A stretch of 64,000 bases of DNA, taken from VXMT01 sp965204835 (GTDB lineage: Bacteria > Chloroflexota > Dehalococcoidia > UBA2979). Of the stretch, positions 45,262 through 53,014 are shown piece by piece. The notes below the pieces were generated by a model that was not told where the DNA came from, searched no databases, and worked only from the letters and a program-made list of their open reading frames with translations. How positions within the stretch are numbered: position 1 is the stretch's first letter; every line of letters begins with the position of its first letter. The translations under genes were made by a program, and so were the position numbers. The stretch covers positions 1,798,001 through 1,862,000 of the forward strand of contig OZ242017.1 of the NCBI GenBank assembly GCA_965204835.1, read 5' to 3'.

Positions 45262-46098
45262 CTACCCGCCGAGGAGCGCCTCGAGCGCGGCGGCGTCGAC
45301 GGCCGCAGCCATGAGCTCGCCGATGCGCTCCACCTTGGCCTCGTGGCCGAAGGGCGCGCTGCCGAAGCTGCCCTCGATGTCGCGCACGGTCTCGACCGTG
45401 CCCTCGGGCGCGACGAGCAGCGTCGTGCTGCGCGAGGCCGCGACGCGGTCGAGCAGGTAGGGGCTCGGCTCGGAGCCGCCGCTCAGGATCAGGCACACCG
45501 GGTCGACGCGCATCGCGGCGAGCGCAACGTCGACCTTCTCGCCGCGCGTGACGACCGCGCTGTCGGGGTAGCGCCCGAAGTAGTCGTCGCCCACGACCGG
45601 CGCGATGGGGCCGACGACGATGTGCCGGCAGATCGCCGCGTCGCCCTCGGTCGAGCGCACGAGCACGTTCGCCCTGCTCGCCGCGATGAGCTGCCCGACG
45701 AGCGGCGCTGCCAGGGTGCGGTCCTCGGGGATCCGCAGAGGGCCCCCGCCCGTGGCGTGCGTGGTGAGATGCAGCGAGGAGCCCTCCGGCGCGTCCGAGC
45801 CCTCTCGCGCGACGGTCACGAGCTGCGCGCCCTGCGCTGCCGCGAGCGCACCGGCATCCGCTCCGACCGGGACCTCGACAATCGTCGTGGCGTCGCTGCC
45901 GGCAGCGACATCGGCGCCGTCGACGGCCTCGGCGAAGTCGAGCATGGCGAACGTGGCGGCGTCGGCGGCCGCGCGGTCGTCGCCGCCCGTGCGGGTGATA
46001 CGCACGGCGCGGCCCGAGTGTGCGATGCGGTGCGCGAGGCCGACCGCGACGGTGGTCGCCCCGGCGCCCGGCTCCCCTGCGACGACGATCACCGGCAT
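45262..46098 (-). CDS. P-loop (BioD/Pta N-terminal-like) protein with DRTGG domain
   Basis: 278 residues. The N-terminus resembles a dethiobiotin-synthetase-like P-loop fold (VIVVAGEPGAGATTVAVGLA), but the Walker A lysine is replaced by alanine (GAGATT). A DRTGG domain follows (about 150-245: CRHIVVGPIAPVVGDDYFG, SAVVTRGEKVDVALAAM, CLILSGG). The combination is that of COG0857 proteins and of the regulatory N-terminus of some phosphotransacetylases. Without the lysine, ATP hydrolysis is doubtful, so a nucleotide-sensing or structural role is more likely. It is convergent with pcrA. Confidence 0.7.
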   Translation of the reverse strand: MPVIVVAGEPGAGATTVAVGLAHRIAHSGRAVRITRTGGDDRAAADAATFAMLDFAEAVDGADVAAGSDATTIVEVPVGADAGALAAAQGAQLVTVAREGSDAPEGSSLHLTTHATGGGPLRIPEDRTLAAPLVGQLIAASRANVLVRSTEGDAAICRHIVVGPIAPVVGDDYFGRYPDSAVVTRGEKVDVALAAMRVDPVCLILSGGSEPSPYLLDRVAASRSTTLLVAPEGTVETVRDIEGSFGSAPFGHEAKVERIGELMAAAVDAAALEALLGG

Positions 46099-46120
46099 CT
46101 CACCGTCCGATCGAGGTGGT

Positions 46121-46196
46121 TGGTGCCGAGGGGCAGAGTCGAACTGCCGACACCACGATTTTCAGTCGTGTGCTCTACCAACTGAGCTACCTCGGC
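46121..46196 (-). tRNA. tRNA-Phe (GAA)
   Basis: A full cloverleaf of 76 nt on the minus strand: acceptor GCCGAGG paired with CCTCGGC, D arm GCTC/GAGC, anticodon stem CACGA/TCGTG with loop CTGAAAA (anticodon GAA), and T loop TTCGACT. The 3' CCA is encoded (46123-46121). Confidence 0.97.
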
Positions 46197-46324
46197 GCAG
46201 CCCGGACAGCGTAGTTTACGGCGATCTCGCGGACAACAGGAGGAGGCCGGAAGGCGTACCATGGATCGTGCAACAGCGCGGCCGTCCTCGCTCCCGTCGG
46301 ACGCGCGCCCGGAGGAAGTTCCTG

Positions 46325-46981
46325 ATGGTGTGGTTCTACCAGAAGCAGATCGAGATGCCCTCGCCCGAGGAGGCACTGCCTGGCCGCGAGATGCGGGTGC
46401 CCGTCCCCGAGATGCACTTCGTGAACGGCAACCCGTTGGAGCCGCCGTTCCCGGACGGGATGGAGATGGCGCTCTTCGGCATGGGCTGCTTCTGGGGCGC
46501 CGAGCGCGTCTTCTGGCAGGCCCCCGGCGTCTACACCACCGCCGTGGGATACGCGGCCGGCTACACGCCGAACCCCACGTACGACGAGGTCTGTAGCGGC
46601 CGCACCGGCCACAACGAGGTGGTCCTCGCCGCCTTCGACCCCTCGATCACCAGCTACGACGAGATGCTGAAGCTGTTCTGGGAGAACCACGACCCGACGC
46701 AGGGCATGCGCCAGGGCAACGACGTCGGCACGCAGTACCGCTCCGGCATCTACTGCTACTCGCCGCAGCAGTTCGAGGCGGCCGAGCGCACGCGCGACAT
46801 GTTCCAGGAGGTGCTAAGCGGCCACCGCTACGGCCCGATCACCACGGAGATCATCGACGCGCCGGAGTTCTACTACGCCGAGGACTACCACCAGCAGTAC
46901 CTGGCGAAGGTGCCGAACGGCTACTGCGGCCTCGGCGGCACCGGGCTGAGCTGCCCCGTCGGCGTGGCGGAGATGGGGTAG
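46325..46981 (+). CDS. msrA: Peptide-methionine (S)-S-oxide reductase MsrA
   Basis: 218 residues from ATG 46325 with GGAGGAA upstream. The catalytic motif is GMGCFWGAERVFW with Cys55. GYAAGYTPNPTYDEVCSGRTGHNEVV and WENHDPTQGMRQGNDVGTQY-type blocks are complete. The C-terminal region NGYCGLGGTGLSCPVG holds the recycling cysteines. It reduces the S-epimer of methionine sulfoxide with thioredoxin. The 40-residue extension before the core is longer than in minimal MsrA but is common in Gram-positive forms. Confidence 0.96.
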   Translation: MVWFYQKQIEMPSPEEALPGREMRVPVPEMHFVNGNPLEPPFPDGMEMALFGMGCFWGAERVFWQAPGVYTTAVGYAAGYTPNPTYDEVCSGRTGHNEVVLAAFDPSITSYDEMLKLFWENHDPTQGMRQGNDVGTQYRSGIYCYSPQQFEAAERTRDMFQEVLSGHRYGPITTEIIDAPEFYYAEDYHQQYLAKVPNGYCGLGGTGLSCPVGVAEMG

Positions 46982-47021
46982 CGAGCCCCCGTCCGCTGTC
47001 GTCCAGTCGCGCCGGCCCTGC

Positions 47022-47053
47022 TATCCTGAGTGCAGTGATTGCATTGCAATCAC
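47022..47053 (+). promoter_or_regulatory. FitA-type operator and -10 box, copy 1
   Basis: TATCCT (47022-47027), then the palindrome GTGATTGCATTGCAATCAC (47035-47053; 9-bp arms, one central base). The same 17-bp core occurs before the second antitoxin with the same 8-nt spacing from its -10, so it is very likely the autoregulatory operator. Confidence 0.8.
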
Positions 47054-47075
47054 AAGCGTGAAGGGCGGGCAGGCG

Positions 47076-47330
47076 GTGGCGAGCATCACCATCCGCAACC
47101 TCGACGAGGACCTGAAGCGGCGCCTGCGCATCCGCGCCGCCGAGCGCGGCCACTCGATGGAGCAGGAGGCGCGAGACATCCTGCAGGCCGCGCTGGCACA
47201 GCCGCTCCGGACGAACGAAGACCTGGTCCGTTCCATCCGCGAGAAGGTGGAAGCAATTGGTGGCATCGAGCCGAACGAATTGGAGCTGCCGCCGCAAGGC
47301 CCGATGCGTGAGCCTCCGCGATTCGAGTGA
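47076..47330 (+). CDS. FitA-like (Arc/RHH) antitoxin, copy 1, now without a complete toxin
   Basis: 84 residues from GTG 47076. The ribbon-helix-helix part ASITIRNLDEDLKRRLRIRA and GHSMEQEARDILQAALAQ is that of FitA/Arc-type antitoxins. The C-terminal tail (IGGIEPNELELPPQGPMREP) would enter the toxin. The second copy at 47483 is equal in length and closely similar. GTG 47058 would be an alternative start, but the GTG before ASITIR is conserved in both copies. Downstream only 22 codons of the PIN toxin remain. As an orphan it may act in trans on the second module. Confidence 0.82.
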   Translation: MASITIRNLDEDLKRRLRIRAAERGHSMEQEARDILQAALAQPLRTNEDLVRSIREKVEAIGGIEPNELELPPQGPMREPPRFE

Positions 47331-47342
47331 CGCGAGGCACCC

Positions 47343-47411
47343 ATGATCGTTCTTGACACGAACGTCGTGTCCGAGTTGGTGCGTTCGGCTCCTTCACCGC
47401 GAGTTCTGTAG
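47343..47411 (+). pseudogene. Truncated FitB/VapC PIN toxin
   Basis: MIVLDTNVVSELVRS matches the start of the intact toxin at 47749 (VIVLDTNVVSELMRE), keeping the first active-site Asp. The frame then diverges and stops after 22 codons (APSPRVL, TAG). The rest of the gene is missing; the next promoter and operator begin 19 bp later. It is most likely a deletion remnant after tandem duplication of the module. Confidence 0.8.
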
Positions 47412-47429
47412 CTAGCCGGGCGGTTCTGC

Positions 47430-47460
47430 TAAACTCCACCCAATGATTGCATTGCAATCA
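47430..47460 (+). promoter_or_regulatory. FitA-type operator and -10 box, copy 2
   Basis: TAAACT (47430-47435), 8 nt, then TGATTGCATTGCAATCA (47444-47460), identical in its 17-bp core to copy 1. ATTGCA runs and the following CAAGCGTGAAGGGCG are also shared. Confidence 0.8.
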
Positions 47461-47482
47461 CAAGCGTGAAGGGCGCAACCGC

Positions 47483-47737
47483 GTGGCGAGCATTACCATT
47501 CGCAAGCTCGACGAGGGCCTGAAGCAACGACTGCGCGTCCGGGCGGCCGAGCACGGCCACTCGATGGAGCAAGAGGCGCGGAACATCCTGCAGGCCGCGC
47601 TCGCGCAGCCGCCCCAGACCGGCGAGGAGCTGTACCGCGCGATTCGCGCCAGGTTCGAAGACATTGGTTTCGTCCAGCCCGGCGAGCTGAAGATCCCGCC
47701 TCGCGACCCGATGCGTGACCCACCTCAATTCGATTGA
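47483..47737 (+). CDS. FitA-like (Arc/RHH) antitoxin, copy 2
   Basis: 84 residues from GTG 47483. ASITIRKLDEGLKQRLRVRA and GHSMEQEARNILQAALAQPP are the same RHH core as copy 1. The tail FVQPGELKIPPRDPMRDPP is also parallel. The toxin gene follows after 11 nt. The protein would dimerise, bind the palindrome upstream and hold the PIN toxin inactive. Confidence 0.86.
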   Translation: MASITIRKLDEGLKQRLRVRAAEHGHSMEQEARNILQAALAQPPQTGEELYRAIRARFEDIGFVQPGELKIPPRDPMRDPPQFD

Positions 47738-47748
47738 GGTGCCCCTCT

Positions 47749-48168
47749 GTGATCGTCCTCGACACGAACGTCGTATCGGAGCTGATGCGGGAAGACTCGG
47801 CGCCAGAAGTCCGAGCGTGGTTCTTCCAACAGTCACCTTCCGACGTGTTTCTCTCTGCGGTCACGGAGGCCGAATTGCGATACGGCGTCGAGATCATGCC
47901 AGCTGGACGACGGCGCGACAGCCTTGCGACCGCCCTCGAGGGATTCGTGGAGCGTGACCTTGCGGGGCGCGTCCTCTCATTCGGTACCACTGCGGCGAAG
48001 GCCTACGCAACTATCGCTGCCGAGCGGCGAGCGGCTGGTCGGCCGATCGGGCAAGCAGACTGCCAGATCGCAGCCATCGCGCGCTCCCTCGGCGCCTCAG
48101 TCGCGACGCGGGACACGCGAGGCTTCGAGGGCTGCGGCGTCGACCTGATCAACCCCTGGGCCGACTGA
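47749..48168 (+). CDS. FitB-like PIN-domain toxin
   Basis: 139 residues from GTG 47749, chosen because the truncated copy starts at the same residue. PIN active-site acids are in VIVLDTNVVSEL, AVTEAELRYGVE, GQADCQIAAIA and VATRDTRGFEG. The gene is intact, and its length is that of FitB. RNase activity is expected, with target unknown. It ends 1 bp before the convergent LLM gene. Confidence 0.88.
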   Translation: MIVLDTNVVSELMREDSAPEVRAWFFQQSPSDVFLSAVTEAELRYGVEIMPAGRRRDSLATALEGFVERDLAGRVLSFGTTAAKAYATIAAERRAAGRPIGQADCQIAAIARSLGASVATRDTRGFEGCGVDLINPWAD

Positions 48169-48169
48169 G

Positions 48170-49153
48170 CTACGGCGCGAGGGCGTCCGCGGCGCGCTCG
48201 AAGTCCGGGAGGCGCGGCAGCAGCAACGCGTGCTCCACACCCGCCTCGACGTACTCATCGACGCGCTCGCGGATGCGGTCCGCGTCGCCGACGAGCGTGC
48301 ACGCCTCGGCGACTTCGTCGCTGATGAGCCGCGCGCCCGCCTCGCGGTCCCCGGCGGCGTCCGCCGCGCGCAGCGCGTCGAGGTCCCCGAGGTCGAGCCC
48401 GCCCCACTCCGCCATCAACTCGCCGACGTGCGGCTCGGCCATGATGCCGGCGAGGCGCGCCCGCAGCTGCGGCAGCATCGAGGCGGCGTCGTCGGTCAGG
48501 CGCACCACGAGCATGCAGGCGATCTCGACGGCGTCGGGGTCGCGGCCGGCCTCCTCGGCGCCCGCACGCACCTCGGTCACCGCACGGCGGATGTATGCGG
48601 CCGGGACGTAGGCGTTGAGCAGCACGCCGTCGGCGACGGCGCCCGCGAGCCGCAGCGCGCGAGGGCCGATGGCGGCGAGGTAGATCGGCGGTGGACGCAG
48701 GGGCGTAACCGCCAGGCGCGCGTCGCTCAGCCCGAAGCGCCCGTCGGGGTCATCGACGGTCTCGCCGGCGAGCAGCCTCCGGATCACGCCCACCGCCTCA
48801 CCGAGCGTCTCGCGTGGGCGGTCGTACGGGATGCCGAACGTGCCCTCGATCACCCCCGGGTCGCTGCGGCCGAGGCCGAGCAGGAGCCGCCCGGCCGAGA
48901 GCCGGTCGGCCGTGGCCGCGGCCATGGCGGTGAGCCCCGGGTGCCGCGTGTACGAGTTCACCACGCCGACACCAAGCTCGACGCGCTGCGTGGCGGCGGC
49001 GAGGAAGCCGAGGAGCGAGAACGTCTCCTCCTGGAAGTAGCGCTCCGTCACCCACAGCGAGTCATAGCCGCGGAACTCCGCGAGCCGCGCTCGGCTTGCC
49101 AGCGCCGAGCCGCCCTCGATGCCGTGATGCAGGACCATCCCCAGCCGCGCCAT
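48170..49153 (-). CDS. LLM-class (F420-dependent type) oxidoreductase
   Basis: 327 residues from ATG 49153. The luciferase-like TIM barrel is indicated by FRGYDSLWVTERYFQEETFS, VELGVGVVNSYTRHPGLTA, GRLLLGLGRSDPGVIEGTFG and YLAAIGPRALRLAGAVADGV. The C-terminal end (YVEAGVEHALLLPRLPDF) is typical of the F420-dependent subgroup near methylene-tetrahydromethanopterin reductase. The cofactor (F420 or FMN) cannot be fixed by motif alone. The substrate is unknown. It is followed on the same strand by a nitroreductase upstream at 49228. Confidence 0.85.
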   Translation of the reverse strand: MARLGMVLHHGIEGGSALASRARLAEFRGYDSLWVTERYFQEETFSLLGFLAAATQRVELGVGVVNSYTRHPGLTAMAAATADRLSAGRLLLGLGRSDPGVIEGTFGIPYDRPRETLGEAVGVIRRLLAGETVDDPDGRFGLSDARLAVTPLRPPPIYLAAIGPRALRLAGAVADGVLLNAYVPAAYIRRAVTEVRAGAEEAGRDPDAVEIACMLVVRLTDDAASMLPQLRARLAGIMAEPHVGELMAEWGGLDLGDLDALRAADAAGDREAGARLISDEVAEACTLVGDADRIRERVDEYVEAGVEHALLLPRLPDFERAADALAP

Positions 49154-49227
49154 ACCGCCTCCCAACAAGCGCCCGCAGCGTCCGGCAGTCGGCCGCGCGC
49201 GTCAACGCCGCACGCCGCGTCGACGCA

Positions 49228-49830
49228 TCAGCGGCGGATGAGGCTGCCGCCGACGTCGGGCGCGGGCCGGTCGAACGGCTCGTAGTCCGCGCGCGGGCGT
49301 CCGAGGGCGACAAGGGCCTGCGGGCGCCACCCCTCGGGCAGGTCGAGCACCTCGCGTACCGCGTCCTGGGCGTACAACGGCGCGGCCATCCAGTACGCGC
49401 CGAGGCCGCGTGCGCTCGCCTCCAGCAGCAGGTTCTGCAGCGCCGCGCCGAAGGAGTGCGCGGCCATCGTCCACTCCGCGCGGTCGCGCCGCTCGTCGGG
49501 GTACGAGGCGAGGCCCTCGCCGACGATGCAGCCCAGCAGCAGCGTCGGGGCGCCCTCGACGCGCCTGCGAGAGCGTTCGAGGGCGCGCGCCTGCTGCGCA
49601 TCGGCGACACCGTCGGCGGCCATGTCCGCGCGCCACACCTCGCCCATCGCCTCGGCGAGCGCCGCGCGTCGACCCGGCGTGACCTCGGCGAAGCGCCAGG
49701 GCGTGGTGTGGTGAGGCGCCGGCGCGAGCAACGCAAGCTCGACGAGCGCCTCGACCTCCTCGGCCGTCAGCGGTGGGCCGTCGAGGCCGCGGATCGAGCG
49801 GCGCGCGCGGATGCCGTCGGCGAGGCTCAC
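49228..49830 (-). CDS. Nitroreductase-family protein
   Basis: 200 residues from GTG 49830. RRSIRGLDGPPLTAEEVEAL and LALLAPAPHHTTPWRFAEV are the FMN-binding start of the nitroreductase fold. FGAALQNLLLEASARGLGAY with PEGWRPQALVALGRP forms the second half. The APHHTTPWRF motif resembles the C-terminal domain of the F420 ligase FbiB. Together with the LLM gene this hints at flavin/F420 chemistry, but no F420 biosynthesis gene is in the window. Confidence 0.82.
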   Translation of the reverse strand: MSLADGIRARRSIRGLDGPPLTAEEVEALVELALLAPAPHHTTPWRFAEVTPGRRAALAEAMGEVWRADMAADGVADAQQARALERSRRRVEGAPTLLLGCIVGEGLASYPDERRDRAEWTMAAHSFGAALQNLLLEASARGLGAYWMAAPLYAQDAVREVLDLPEGWRPQALVALGRPRADYEPFDRPAPDVGGSLIRR

Positions 49831-49961
49831 GACGCCTCCTCAGTCGGTTCGAGGTGAGTGCTGTGCACGGCTCGAATCTACACCGCCCGGCGACTGCGGG
49901 TCGCTGGCGCGCGCGGCTGGTACGATGCGCGCCGTCGTACGCACCTGTCGAGGAGACCTCG

Positions 49962-50387
49962 TTGCCCGTACCCGACTTGCAGGACTGGCGCGGCCGGTGG
50001 GAGACGCCGCCGCACCGCGCGCTCGGCCTGCGCGGCGAGCACATCGAGTCCGGCTACGCCAGCTTCATCGTCGAGCGCCCCGATGGCGCCGACGACATGC
50101 TGCTCCGCTCCGCCATCAACATCGCGGCCGACATCGCGGCGATCTCCGCCGTGCAGGCGCGGATCGTCGAGGGCGAGCAACTGCCCAACGGCACCGCGGA
50201 GCTGCACCTCTCGTTCATCGGCGACCCGCCCGACGTGACCACCGTCGATGCGCGCGTGATCCACTGGACCGAGTACACCGCGCACCTCGAGCTCGAGGCG
50301 CGCACACCCGACGGCGAGCTTGCAGCGGTCGGCCTTACCACCTACTCGCTGCGCCCGATTCCGCCCGAGAGCCGGGAGTCGTCATGA
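49962..50387 (+). CDS. PaaI-type hotdog thioesterase-like protein A
   Basis: 141 residues from TTG 49962, with GAGGAG 6 nt upstream and a TACGAT -10 at 49920-49925. The hotdog fold is suggested by LLRSAINIAADIAAISAVQA (helix) and ELHLSFIGDPPDVTTVDARV (strands). The catalytic Asp/Asn of PaaI is not obvious. It overlaps a second hotdog gene by ATGA, and the two may form a heterodimer acting on acyl-CoA. Confidence 0.65.
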   Translation: MPVPDLQDWRGRWETPPHRALGLRGEHIESGYASFIVERPDGADDMLLRSAINIAADIAAISAVQARIVEGEQLPNGTAELHLSFIGDPPDVTTVDARVIHWTEYTAHLELEARTPDGELAAVGLTTYSLRPIPPESRESS

Positions 50388-50833
50388 GCGTCGAACCGCG
50401 CTGGCCCGCCGACTCGCTCGACGCCGTCGCCGAGCACTGGCAGCAAGAGCCGTTCTTCGCGCTGTTCAAGGTCGCCGTCGAGGCGCTCGACGAGGGCTAT
50501 GCGCGCATCGGCGTGGATCGTGACGACATGCCGCTGCGCGGCGTCCGCGACTCCATCAACGGCGGCGTCGTCGGGTCGCTCGGCGAGGCGGCGGCACGGC
50601 TCTGCCTCACCACGCAGCTTCGCGCCAACGAGGTCCTCGGCCAGACGCACGAGGTCAGCGTCTCGTACCTCACATCGGCGCGCGGCCAGCACACGGTCGC
50701 CGAGGCGCGCCTGCTGCGCCGCGGCGGCCGCATCGCCGTCGCCGACGTCGAGCTGCGCGACACCACAGACGGCGCGATCAACGCCAAGATCCGCGTCTCG
50801 ATGGGCATCGAACGCGTCGAGGAGACCTCGTAG
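50384..50833 (+). CDS. PaaI-type hotdog thioesterase-like protein B
   Basis: 149 residues. DDMPLRGVRDSINGGVVGSL occupies the position of the PaaI helix, with Asn-Gly-Gly at the usual active site. NEVLGQTHEVSVSYLTSARG and TVAEARLLRRGGRIAVADVE give the beta sheet. It is a distant paralogue of the preceding protein and is translationally coupled to it. Substrate unknown; an acyl-CoA thioester is likely. Confidence 0.72.
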   Translation: MSVEPRWPADSLDAVAEHWQQEPFFALFKVAVEALDEGYARIGVDRDDMPLRGVRDSINGGVVGSLGEAAARLCLTTQLRANEVLGQTHEVSVSYLTSARGQHTVAEARLLRRGGRIAVADVELRDTTDGAINAKIRVSMGIERVEETS

Positions 50834-50915
50834 GCTCCCTCACCCGCCCAGGCGCGCGGCGGGCGGGCGCGGCGGCCATGCGGTAGGCTCTCCCCATAAC
50901 GTGGAAGGTGGGCGC

Positions 50916-51752
50916 ATGCCCCGCTACCTGATCGTGGCCGACCAGACCGTGACGAGCCCGGACCTTGTCGCGCGCGCCTCGCAGCTCTCGCGCGCCGACT
51001 CCGACTCCACGTTCTCGCTGCTGCTCCCCGCCCTGCTCCCCTCGCACATCCGCGGCGGGCCGTTCGATGCCGTCACGCGTGGCCGCGCGGAGCAGGCGAA
51101 GCGGCTGCTCGGCGCCGCGGGGATCGAGGTCGCGCGGACCGCCGTCGGCGACGCCGCGCCGCTCCTCGCCATCGAGGACGAGCTGACGGAGCGCCCCGAC
51201 TCGTACGACACGATCATCCTCTGCACGCTGCCCGAGGGCATCTCGCGCTGGCTGCGCATGAATGTCCACGGCGAGGCCGCCGAGCGCTTCGGCCTCCCCG
51301 TCATCCACGTCGAGGCGCGCATGGCGACGCGGCTCGAGTTCCGCCGCGCCACGCTCCACGACCACGAGCGCATCCAGGCGCTGTGGGACGAGTCCCGCCT
51401 CGACACCGTCGACGAGCACGAGTGGGACACGCTGATCACGAGCCCGGGCGCGATCGTGCTCGTGGCCGAGGAGGAGGGCGCGCTCGTCGGCGCGATCGTG
51501 GCGACCTTCGACGGGTGGCGGGCGTACGTCTACCACGTCGCCGTGGTGCCCGGCCGCCGCCGCCGCGGAGTCGCCAAGGCGCTGTTCGACGAGGCGCAGG
51601 CGCACCTCGCGCGCGAGGGCAACCGCATCGTCTACGTGATGGTGAACGAGGAGAACGAGGGCGGCATGGCGCTGCTCCACTCGCTCGGGTTCCGCCAGCA
51701 GGGCGACATCGTCATGGTCAACGAGATCGGCGACGGCTCCGACGTCGACTGA
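50916..51752 (+). CDS. UspA-like domain fused to GNAT acetyltransferase
   Basis: 278 residues from ATG 50916, with TAGGCT (50884-50889) as probable -10. Residues about 1-130 resemble a universal-stress-type alpha/beta fold (YLIVADQTVTSPDLVARA; DTIILCTLPEGISRWLR; GLPVIHV). Residues about 135-278 are a GNAT domain with the acetyl-CoA loop VVPGRRRRGVAKALFDEA and ending NEGGMALLHSLGFRQQGD. Such fusions may regulate protein acetylation by nucleotide or stress signals; here that is inference. The glycine-rich UspA ATP motif is not clear. Confidence 0.78.
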   Translation: MPRYLIVADQTVTSPDLVARASQLSRADSDSTFSLLLPALLPSHIRGGPFDAVTRGRAEQAKRLLGAAGIEVARTAVGDAAPLLAIEDELTERPDSYDTIILCTLPEGISRWLRMNVHGEAAERFGLPVIHVEARMATRLEFRRATLHDHERIQALWDESRLDTVDEHEWDTLITSPGAIVLVAEEEGALVGAIVATFDGWRAYVYHVAVVPGRRRRGVAKALFDEAQAHLAREGNRIVYVMVNEENEGGMALLHSLGFRQQGDIVMVNEIGDGSDVD

Positions 51753-51885
51753 CGCCCGGGCAGCCCACGCCCTTGACTCCCAGCGTCCCAGGTTCCAGGC
51801 GGCTGATTGCAGGGATGCAGGTCGGCCAATCGCAAGGCGCGGGCTCGGCCGAGTGCAAGCCTGACCGTGCCACGCTGCGTCGCGT

Positions 51886-52245
51886 CTACTGGCGCGCGAG
51901 CGTCTGTCCAATCCACACCGCCGCGAGGGCTCCCGTCACGCTCATCACGACGTTGAGCGCGGCGTAGGTCCACTCGCCGTCCTCGGCGAGCCGCAGCGTC
52001 TCCAGGCTGAACGTCGAGAACGTCGTGTACGACCCCAGCAGGCCGACGAGCAGCGCCGTGCGCAGCTCGGCGGGCATGCCCGTGCGCTCGGCGAGGAAGG
52101 TGGCGAGGAAGCCGATGGCGAAGGAGCCGGTGACGTTCACGGTGAGCGTGGCGGCCGGGAACGTCTCGGGCTGCACGGCGCGGCCGACGCCGTAGCGCAG
52201 CAACGCCCCGGCCGCACCGGCCACCGCGATCAACGCAAGTTGCAT
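51886..52245 (-). CDS. crcB: Fluoride channel CrcB/FluC
   Basis: 119 residues with four hydrophobic segments. AGALLRYGVGRAVQP, TLTVNVTGSFAIGFLATFLAE (with the channel Asn) and LLGSYTTFSTFSLETLRL (with the Phe-box and Na-site Gly-Ser/Thr-Thr) are diagnostic. It exports fluoride passively as a dual-topology dimer; only one crc gene is seen, consistent with a homodimer. The -10 box TAGCGT (minus, 52258-52253) lies 7 nt before the ATG, so there is no room for a fluoride riboswitch. Confidence 0.93.
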   Translation of the reverse strand: MQLALIAVAGAAGALLRYGVGRAVQPETFPAATLTVNVTGSFAIGFLATFLAERTGMPAELRTALLVGLLGSYTTFSTFSLETLRLAEDGEWTYAALNVVMSVTGALAAVWIGQTLARQ

Positions 52246-52252
52246 CGTCGCC

Positions 52253-52258
52253 ACGCTA
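52253..52258 (-). promoter_or_regulatory. -10 box for leaderless crcB
   Basis: TAGCGT on the minus strand, 7 nt before the ATG at 52245. Confidence 0.42.
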
Positions 52259-52357
52259 CGAGCCGCGTCGCCTTCTGGCCAGCACGTCGACCTGTGCACC
52301 GGCGGGAGCAGCGCGCGGTCTACACTCGTCGCGCCAGCCGGTCCGGGAGGTCAGGCC

Positions 52358-52921
52358 ATGTCTACCGACGACGACACATCGACGTGGGTCGCGCTGCTTC
52401 GCGGCATCAACGTCGGCGGCAGGAACAGGCTGCCGATGAAGGACCTCGCCGCCATGTTCGAGGATGCAGGCTGCGACAACGTCCGGACCTACATCCAGAG
52501 CGGGAACGTGTTGTTCCGGGCGGATGAGGCGCGGGCTGAAGAGATCCCGTCGCTCATCGGTGCGGCAATCCGGGACCGCTTCGGCTACGAGATACCCATC
52601 GTCACCCGCCGGGCCTCGGACCTCGATGCGATCGTGGAGGCGAATCCGTTCGTCGCAGCCGGGGCTGAGACGGACAGGCTGCACGTCCTCTTCCTCGCGG
52701 ACGCACCCGCCGCGGAGGACGTCGAAGCACTCGACCCGGACCGCTCGCCGGGCGACGAGTTCGCGGTGCGAGGTCGCGAGGTCTATCTCCACTATCCGAA
52801 TGGAACCGCGCGCAGCAAGCTCACGAACGCCCGGTTCGACTCGCGGCTCTCGACCGTCACCACGATGCGGAACTGGAAGACGGTGCGGAAGCTGCTCGAG
52901 CTGGCCGCGGACCGCGGCTGA
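52358..52921 (+). CDS. DUF1697 family protein
   Basis: 187 residues. WVALLRGINVGGRNRLPMKD, VRTYIQSGNVLFRADE and SRLSTVTTMRNWKTVRKLLE are the conserved blocks of DUF1697, a small alpha/beta family of unknown function. TACACT at 52320-52325 is a probable -10, and GGAGGTC the RBS. It stands alone, divergent from crcB. Confidence 0.9.
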   Translation: MSTDDDTSTWVALLRGINVGGRNRLPMKDLAAMFEDAGCDNVRTYIQSGNVLFRADEARAEEIPSLIGAAIRDRFGYEIPIVTRRASDLDAIVEANPFVAAGAETDRLHVLFLADAPAAEDVEALDPDRSPGDEFAVRGREVYLHYPNGTARSKLTNARFDSRLSTVTTMRNWKTVRKLLELAADRG

Positions 52922-53014
52922 GCGGCGGCGAGTACGTCGCGGCCGTTGAGCTTGCAAAGTCCGTACGCGATCGGCAGAATCCCCGCTTTCCCCGCTCCGA
53001 GGGGGAGGTGTGCA

